A DNA stretch of 64,000 nucleotides from Prillingera fragicola (lineage: Eukaryota > Basidiomycota > Tremellomycetes > Trichosporonales > Trichosporonaceae). The position numbers and the translations under genes were made by a program. The notes beneath the pieces are model-generated. The model was not told the origin of the DNA. It did no database searches and saw nothing but the letters and a program-made list of their open reading frames with translations. Within the stretch, counting starts at the first letter, position 1; the number at the start of each line of letters is the position of its first letter. The stretch lies in contig BEDY01000001.1 in the NCBI GenBank assembly GCA_002335605.1, positions 558,001 to 622,000 of the forward strand, in the 5' to 3' direction. Positions 57,263 to 64,000 of this stretch are shown here, one piece after another.

Positions 57263-57539
57263 GAATACAGTCTACAACATCCGGGCCGAGATTCCAGTCG
57301 AACACTGGCAATTCCTCGAGCTGCACCTCCGGAACGCGATGCGAGTTCACGGCATCCCTGAGGGGTTTTATGCCTTCAAGCGCGTCATAAAAGAGAAACC
57401 CTGCCGTCCTGATCCTAATAGCCCAGGGGTGAGCAAGTTCTGGGTTCACACCGAAGTACACGTTTGCGGGCCTGCGATAGCACGCCTAAGATATCTGAAG
57501 AGCGTGCAGCAGGTCATTGATTCTATCGTGGTCATATGA
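57263..57539 (+). CDS. Small unknown protein, member D of a local paralog family (5' end uncertain)
   Basis: The exon starting after CATCACAG at 57262 reads N-TVYNIRAEIPVEHW...LELHLRNAMRVHG, then IPEGFYAFKRVIKEKP, FWVHTEVHV and ends IDSIVVI with TGA at 57537-57539. The 29-residue block aligns gap-free with genes A and B (Trp at position 14), FYAFKRV matches FYFQEVV and TEVHV is identical to gene A. The intron found in A and B after the block is absent here. No ATG lies upstream in frame before a stop, so a 5' exon exists but I could not place it. Unknown function. Confidence 0.45.
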
Positions 57540-57641
57540 AAGCACCGATTTCAATAGATGCTCTGGGAAATGTGGCTCAAAGGAATCCAATGACATGCAA
57601 TGGTACAGTGTAATGTGCAACGAGACTCTAAAACGCCCGAT

Positions 57642-60533
57642 CTAGAAAAGCTTGCGGATGGGCTCGATAATGGCACCGGGCTTCTTGACGACGCGCGGGA
57701 CCGTGCCCCGCTGGTAGCCGGAACGCGAGTTCCACTCGCTTCCCACTGGGTTGGCAAAGCTGGCCTCGTACTGGGCGACCGAGGTGTAGGGGTAGGGGAG
57801 ATCCTTGGGGAGGAACTGCTGGGCCTTCTTGTCCTTCTTCTCGGTGATGATGACGTTGGCGCGGCCAGCGTCCTTGCGGTCCTCGGGAGCGATACCAGCG
57901 GTGGTCTTGAGGAAGCGCGCCTGGGTCTTGCGCTTCTTAACACCCTTACCACCCCAGCTTCCCCATCCCTTGAGGCTAGTGTCCTCAACCTTTGGTGCGT
58001 CGGCAGCGACGGCGCGCTCCTTCTCCCGGTTAAAGTCCTCGACAACGTTGTCGCCAGCGAACGCCTCGGCGACGAGGTCACGCTGCATGAACGCCTTGAC
58101 ACCGGATACAGGGCGCAGATCATCACCATCATCACTGTCGCTGTCGGCAGCAGGAGCGGCAGCAGGAGTAGGCTTGGGGGTAGCCTTGGCCTTGGCAGCA
58201 GCCTTGGGCGCCTTGACTGGCGCGTCGATGTTGATCTCCACACGTGAGTCATCCTCAACCACCTCACGGTCACGCTGCGCCTTCTTAATCGAGCGCACGG
58301 CCTTGGCCTCAGCCGAGCTAGACACGACGTTGCGCTTGCGTGAGGGACCAGAGCTTGCTCCTCCCTCAAGCCATGGATTGACATCGCCGAACACGCCAGT
58401 GGCGACGGGCGAGGCACTGCGCTCACGGACGGGCTCGGGGGCGGTGACCTTGGGCTTGTACGAGGAACCGGGAGTGGCAACACCAGCAGCAGGGCCAGAG
58501 AAGACCATGCGGCCCTCACCGACGCGCATCATTGATGGTCCTCCCTCCTCGTCGTCGCTGGCCTCTTCATCCTCTCCACCAAACATCTCGAGGTCGCGAC
58601 GAAGTTCAGCCTCGGTCTCGGCGACCTTCTTCATCTCGCGCTCAGCAGCCTTCTGCATGAACTTCATCTGCATGAGACCCTTCTTGGGGGCCTCACCGTT
58701 GGCGGCAGTGGCCTTGTCGAGAGCCGCGAGCTGGTCGAACGCACGGGTTTTGATACCCTCCTCGTCATCGTCATTGTCGTCATCATCACTCGATTCCTCC
58801 TCGCTTGACTCGCCCTCCTCCTTGCCCTGGATCTTGCGCAGAAGACGGTTCTTGATGTCGAGCATCTCCTCCTTCTCGCGCCTCCGGTCGTCGGCCTCGG
58901 CACCGTCACCACCAACTTCGCGAGCCCAGCGGCCAGAGCGGGCACCGTGACGCAGAGTGGCGCGCTCACGAGCACGCTCCCGCTCAAGGCGCTCAATCTC
59001 CTCCACAGCGGCCTCGGGATCGAGGCGCTCCAGGTCCTCGAGGCTGATACCCTGGTCGGCATCGGCGGCGGCAGCCTTGGCGGCACGCTTGCGAGCGAGC
59101 TTGCGGAAAGTCTTCGACTTGATCTTGGCCACGCGCTTGGCCTTGGACTCGGCGCGGAACATGAGCTCACGCTGGTAGCGAAGCTCGGCACGACGAGCAG
59201 CAATCTCCTCGATGGAGAGGTCCTGCCCCCTAAGAGCAGCGTCCTCGGCGGCGGTAACGCCGGTCTCGGTCAGGTTGGCCTTGGCGAGAAGTGCCTGCAC
59301 CGCCGACTCGTGGTCGTTCTCAGGCTTGAACGAAGCGACAAGCTCGCCAGCGGACTTGACGCCACCGCGCTCCTGAGCCTGAAGAGGGAACGAGAGGTGC
59401 TCGGCCTCCTTGACACGCTTCATGACGCCTGACCACTTTTGGCCCTCCTCCTTGGTCTTCTCGTAAGCGGCCTCACGTTCGATGCGCTCCTGGACGACGG
59501 TTGGGAGCGGAGCAGCGAGCACACCACCCTTGAGAACAGAGGTCGCCTTCTTGTCCGACTTGGAAGCAAGCAGTGCCGATGCGCCGGCGAGACTGGGAGT
59601 CGAGGCGAGGAGCGAAGCGAGATCAACCTTTTGCTCTGTAATTGTCAGTATTGTTCGTTATGGACACATGCGATACCTACTGCTTTTGAGAGCGAGGTCG
59701 CCACCGTCCGCAAGGGCAGGGGCTGCCGAGACTGGCAGCACGCGGCGCTTCTTCTCTTTCGCGGAAGCCTCCTCTCCATCCTCCTCGGCCTTGCGCTTCT
59801 TGTCGGCAGTGGCGAGTTGGTCGACAAACTCATCAAGGCCGTCCAGGTCGCCCTCCTCGTCATCGGACAGGTCGGAAGGAAGCTCGGGGTCCTCGTCGAA
59901 CATCTCATCGTCCTCATCATCCTCGTCCTCGTCCTCGTCATCCATCTCCTCCTCGTCGTCATCATCCTCATCATCCTCGTCCTCGTCGTCATCTTCCTCA
60001 TCGGGGAACGCCGAACGGAAGGCCGTCTTCGGTGACCGCTCAACCTCGGGGTCGCTGTCGGGCTCGCTCTCGTCAAGGTTGACCACCAATGGCTTTGATG
60101 GCTTGAGGACCACCTCCTTCCCCTTCTTCCCTTTCTTCTTGTTTCCCTTCTCGAGATCACGGAACACCTCTCCCCAGCGCTCCTCGTCGCTGCCATCCTC
60201 CTCCCACGCCTCGTCACTGTCGACATCCTCGTCATCGTCGTCCTCGACGGTGACAGCGTCGTCGCCGGCGATCATTATAGCAACCTTGCGAATACGCGCA
60301 TTCATGTCGTCGTCCGAGTCGCCGTCATCCCGCCTGCGTGGCTTGGACTCCTCGCGCTCCTCATGCGTGAGAGAGAGCTGCTGCTCTGAAGTGCGGTGGC
60401 GCTTCGGCAGCGCTGGGATAAAGGTGTAGGCCTCGGAGGGGTCCTGCTTCTTGCCTCCGCCTGAGCGGCGCTTCTTGCCGCCTGCTGGCTGTGATGATGC
60501 CGAAAAGACCTTTGCCGAGCCCTTCCTTGCCAT
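57642..60533 (-). CDS. UTP14: SSU processome protein UTP14
   Basis: About 948 residues in two exons (60533-59681, 59635-57642) with a 45-nt intron. Start MARKGSAKVFSASSQ. A long acidic region (Asp/Glu run with DD/EE repeats) is followed by the Utp14 core: ERIEREAAYEKTKEEGQKW, LRYQRELMFRAESKAKRVAKIKSKTFRKLARKRAAK, MRVGEGRMVFSG-like and the C-terminal RGTVPRVVKKPGAIIEPIRKLF. These blocks match Utp14 in the U3-containing 90S particle, where it activates the helicase Dhr1 to remove U3 from pre-18S rRNA in the nucleolus. GAC/GAG repeats encode the acidic region. It is divergent from ATP16. Confidence 0.92.
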
Positions 60534-60851
60534 TGTTGTTGGGTGTGATGCTATGCAGTGACCCGTCCTGCCTTCATCCAAAAGTTCAATCACAGGTGGA
60601 GGTGACCAAGGCACGGAATCCTACACGTCATTTTCTGCAACACCTTATCACGACTGGCTGGGGCGAGCGCCACACTGGCTGTGGCTCTTTCGCCGGGCGG
60701 CCTTTCGGAACCCTTCGCGCCAGCGGCCGTCTTGCTCGTCGTCGTTCTTGCTGTACCGCTACCCACCCCTCTCCAGCCTCCTCGTGCGTGCTAGCCCCTC
60801 TCCCCTCCTACCCCCCCGCTAGCTCATCGCTCACCGCGCCGCCTGCAGAAA
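60534..60851. promoter_or_regulatory. Shared divergent promoter (UTP14 / ATP16)
   Basis: 318 bp between the starts of a ribosome-biogenesis gene and a respiratory gene. C-rich leader next to ATP16. Confidence 0.4.
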
Positions 60852-61761
60852 ATGTCCGTTCTCCGCTTCTCCTCGTCGCTCCGCGTCGCCTCGCGCCAGG
60901 TCTCGGTCGCTCGCGTTGCCCGCCGTGGTTACGCTGACGTTGCGGACGACAAGCTCAAGCTCTCGCTCGTCCTCCCCCACGAGGTTGGTATCGCTGCCGC
61001 GCCGATAAAGGAAGGAGATGAAGGAGTGCATGGAAGGGAGATATGGAGAGGAACAGGGATGAGGAAGGGAGATTGAAGATGTCGGGCAATCGTGGAGGTT
61101 GTCGTCGACGAATGAAGCGCACGCGTGTGGAGGATGGAGGATAGCAGGCGGAAATATGGGTCGCGCAAGCGCTGACTCTCTCAGGCTCTCTTCTCGACCT
61201 CCGGTGTTACCCAGGTCAACATCCCCGCCGCCACTGGTGACATGGGTATCCTCGCCAACCACGTTCCCGTTATTGAGGCCCTCCGCCCCGGTGTTGTTGA
61301 GGTTATCCAGGACGGCAAGACCGACAAGTGGTTCGGTGAGTGTGCATGGTACATGGTGCACGGGGTCAAGGACGGACTTGGGAAGGCGACCTGCGCGCAA
61401 AGAACAGCGGACGCTGGAAGTCAACATGCTGTCGGCCCCAAGTCCGCCAAGCCCGACGCCGACCTCCACATCGATAGTCTGCTAACAAAGTCTAGTTTCG
61501 GCTGGCTTCGCCACCGTTCACGGCAACAACACCCTGACCATCAACGCCGTTGAGGCTTACAACCTCGACAAGTTCTCGCCCGAGGTGCGCAATCTTCCTT
61601 GCGTTGTGGCTCCACCTGTGTGCTGACAATGTCCCTAGAACGTCCGTGCTGGTCTCGCCGAGGCCAACAAGGTCCTCGCTTCGCAGGCCCCCGAGGCCGA
61701 GAAGGCCGAGGCCCGCGTTGAGGTTGAGGTCTTCGAGGCTCTCCAGGCCGCCCTCAAGTAG
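60852..61761 (+). CDS. ATP16: ATP synthase F1 delta subunit (ATP16)
   Basis: About 164 residues in four exons. MSVLRFSSSLRVASRQVSVARVARRGYA is an Arg-rich presequence with a likely cleavage after RRGYA. The mature part KLKLSLVLPHEALFSTSGVTQVNIPAATGDMGILANHVPVIEALRPG is the epsilon/delta beta-barrel of F1Fo ATP synthase, followed by the helical hairpin NVRAGLAEANKVLASQAPEAEKAEA. It is in the central stalk of mitochondrial complex V. The first intron (60984-61184, 201 nt) is unusually long; the last two are about 160 and 50 nt. Length fits yeast Atp16 (160). Confidence 0.93.
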
Positions 61762-64000
61762 AGTGTTGGTGTTGGCATTGGGTAGTAGACAAATGCTCGG
61801 TAGACGAGCAAAAGGTGCTGTGATGGCATTTACACATTGAAAGTGATGCAACACGGTGCAAAAATGGCTCTCTCTTGCTCTCTTGTGTGGTTCCGGATGG
61901 GTCTGACGCGTTTAGTGTGCATTGATTGATTGTCATTGAGTTGGTCGGCGATCTTTGAGTGCAGGCAGACTCATTGCATGGTTGGGGAGATCTCCCGCAA
62001 ATGCTCCGTCCAAATCGCAAGCCATTCGGCGGCTGCCAGTCAGCGGCCACCGGGCCGTGACGGCACGCGGAGGAATTATGGTCTGGGGAAGACATCGGCT
62101 GCCCGCCGAGCACCGAGCGTGGCAGCCGCGCCGCCCACCCCCCCGGTGAATCCGCTCCAACCCCGAGCAAGCATGCAATGCTGGCAGCTTAGCACTGCGG
62201 CGTTGCGGGGCGGAGCCCGCTGGGCTGCGCGCCAAGAAATAAAAGCCCCGGCCAGCGCAGATCGACAGAGACTTCTGCAGAAACGCCGTACCGTCGTGGT
62301 ACCACATGAATTCGTGCGTCGTCATTAACACCCCGGCGTGTCAACGAGCTAGAGACTAGGCGCCAGAGCCAAACCTTATGGCCCAGCTGGGAGCGCAGTG
62401 GAGCAGAGCAGAACATGTGCACCGTATTGCCACCTTTTCATGACCTAGATCCGTGCGCCGTGCAGAACCACACCCAGTTCAACGGCGGCGGCCGTAGTAG
62501 AGTGATCTGAAAAGATGCGACATTGGATGCGCTTTCTCGGCACCACCGCCTATTCCCCGTTGACAGGTCCGTTTGATCCGGACCTGCGCAGCAGCAAGAC
62601 GCGCTGTATAGGCAAAACGTTCCCGCTCCGCGCTCGAATGAGTCACTCTACGCGCGCCGACTATGGAGCGTTTGCACGTATGTATATTCTCCATATCAAA
62701 GGCAAGGGCAACAGCAGCAATCGCACGCGTGCGCGCGCAGGTTTAATTCCTTAAGCATGTCCCGGGAGGCATAAGGGCAGCGCGTCCCCGAGGTCCCTCG
62801 TTGTTTTCGCGCCTGCCGTTATCTGCATTCCAATTCATCGGTACACTGTGCAGCAGGCAGGAGCGACAGGGGCAAGGGAAAAAGAAGAGGTCATGACGGG
62901 TGGGAGGGATCTGCATACATGCCAGCTGCCAGGTTGCAAGCCAGCCATAATTCCAACCAACACCTACTAGTAATATCTCGGGTTAAAGCTGGTGGAAGTT
63001 GGTCGGATGATCGGCCGTACACTGGCGAGTGGACACCACCGCTGAGCAGATTATTTCTTTCCCCTGGCGATGCATGCAACGTTAACCGAGTGGACATAAC
63101 AGAGCTGCACCATGCGCTGAGAGACCCATGAGGTGCAAGCGAGACCGGTATTGGTGCATGCAAGCAGCTTAGAGCAGCAGCAGACAAGCTTTTGGTCTCT
63201 GTTGCTGGGCGGCGTGCGGCGGCGGCTTTTGTCCCTGGGTCCCACCGGCGTCCTTGGACCCTGGATCATCCTCCAGCCAGGAGAGAGGCTGCCTCGGCAC
63301 CTCCTCACTCGCCTCACCCACCGCCGTCGTCCCCCGCCCCACCTGCCACCCAACCCAACCTTTGACACCTTCCTCACTACCTCTTCTCTTTCCCCAACCA
63401 AAGTACCTGCTGGACCGCCAATCCTCAGCCTACCTCCTCCTCTTGCATCGGCACCACTACCTCGGACACGTGCATCCACCGCTCAAAGGCGCGTCGATAC
63501 AACCACTCCAACCCCACCAAACCAAACTCTCAACCAGAGCCGCCGTACGCGCAATTCGTCCTTCCCCCTGTCTCCGTGGGAACACCCATCTCGTCTTCAG
63601 CCCCCGTTCAGAGGCACTTTTCCAAGCATCCTCCATCGCCAGCATTGTTCTTGCATACGTTATCAACACCTGTAGCTTGTGAATCGACTCTTTAGTGTCT
63701 CTGGAGAACCGCGCGAGCTGTACACGGCCGATCACGCCGACCCCTCGCCGTGCTGTCATCGCTGGCTCAAGACGCGCTCTCTCGACCGTAAAAACCTCGT
63801 CCAGACGAGCTCATTGACAGTGTGCACCGCGTCGCACACGGTATTGTGAAGAGAAACGCGGTTACGACGCTCGTGGATCGACACCGAACGAGGCCCACGC
63901 GCTGCTGAACGTGCCCTCCCTCGCAAGTTGGTGTAAATCCAGTGTTGGGACCATCCTTCTTTGCTCCATCGCAAGGAACCAACCACGCGTAGACTTTGGT
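61762..64000. other. Right-edge intergenic region
   Basis: 2.2 kb with no supportable gene. From about 63,180 to 63,700 it becomes C/T-rich with CCACC and CTCC runs, consistent with the promoter and leader of a gene beyond the right edge. Frames such as the one reading PEPPYAQFVLPPVSVGTPISS near 63,540 look protein-like but have no ATG. Confidence 0.35.

Noticed and set aside
62180..62330. Hairpin-like GGTACCAC region
   Set aside because: Short inverted pieces only; no RNA fold or terminator could be supported.
63300..63960. Pro/Ser-rich frames at the right edge
   Set aside because: Three frames look similarly plausible, there is no ATG in the best one, and sequence character is that of a C/T-rich leader.

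Overview
The window looks like nuclear DNA of a basidiomycete yeast-like fungus, most likely a tremellomycete of the Trichosporonales type. The evidence is dense protein-coding genes on both strands, GC-rich third positions, many very short spliceosomal introns (often 34-60 nt) with GTNNGT donors and a CTGAC or CTAAC branch site just before the acceptor, and a set of conserved fungal housekeeping genes. The order-level placement is an inference. I see no viral, transposon or CRISPR content.

Left part (0-20 kb): a Pro/Ser-rich unknown protein, a LURP-one/Tubby-like (LOR) protein, a DHA1 drug:H+ antiporter, a mitochondrial HMG-box protein, a NIPA-type Mg2+ transporter with a long tail, cytosolic tryptophanyl-tRNA synthetase (WRS1) with an unusual N-terminal extension, signal peptidase SEC11, an intron-containing tRNA-Ala(CGC), an F-box-like protein, a second DHA1 transporter and DPM2.

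Middle (20-43.7 kb): fumarate reductase fused to cytochrome b5, CTR9 (Paf1 complex), threonyl-tRNA synthetase with two candidate starts (mitochondrial and cytosolic), nucleoporin SEH1, a SEC24 with an N-terminal WW domain, mitochondrial DNA polymerase MIP1, the ER-shaping protein Lunapark, an alpha/beta hydrolase and a DUF1349 protein.

Right part (43.7-64 kb): a 2.6-kb gene-free stretch before a large bHLH transcription factor, a GNAT acetyltransferase, the mitoribosomal/COX24-type protein, TRM8, a gene-poor accessory stretch (52.8-57.6 kb), then UTP14, ATP16 and a 2.2-kb 3' region with no supportable gene.

Many housekeeping genes are head to head over 200-900 bp (WRS1/SEC11, DPM2/fumarate reductase, CTR9/THS1, SEH1/SEC24, MIP1/LNP1, COX24/TRM8, UTP14/ATP16). 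Themes are the early secretory pathway (SEC11, SEC24, LNP1, DPM2, SEH1), mitochondrial gene expression and energy (MIP1, HMG-box, COX24, THS1, ATP16) and ribosome/tRNA biogenesis (UTP14, TRM8, WRS1, THS1). The most novel item is in the accessory stretch: three small spliced genes at 54.2, 55.5 and 57.3 kb that I infer to be divergent paralogs. They share a 29-residue block with Trp at the same place, the same exon start, and (in two of them) the same intron position and phase. They match no family I recognise.
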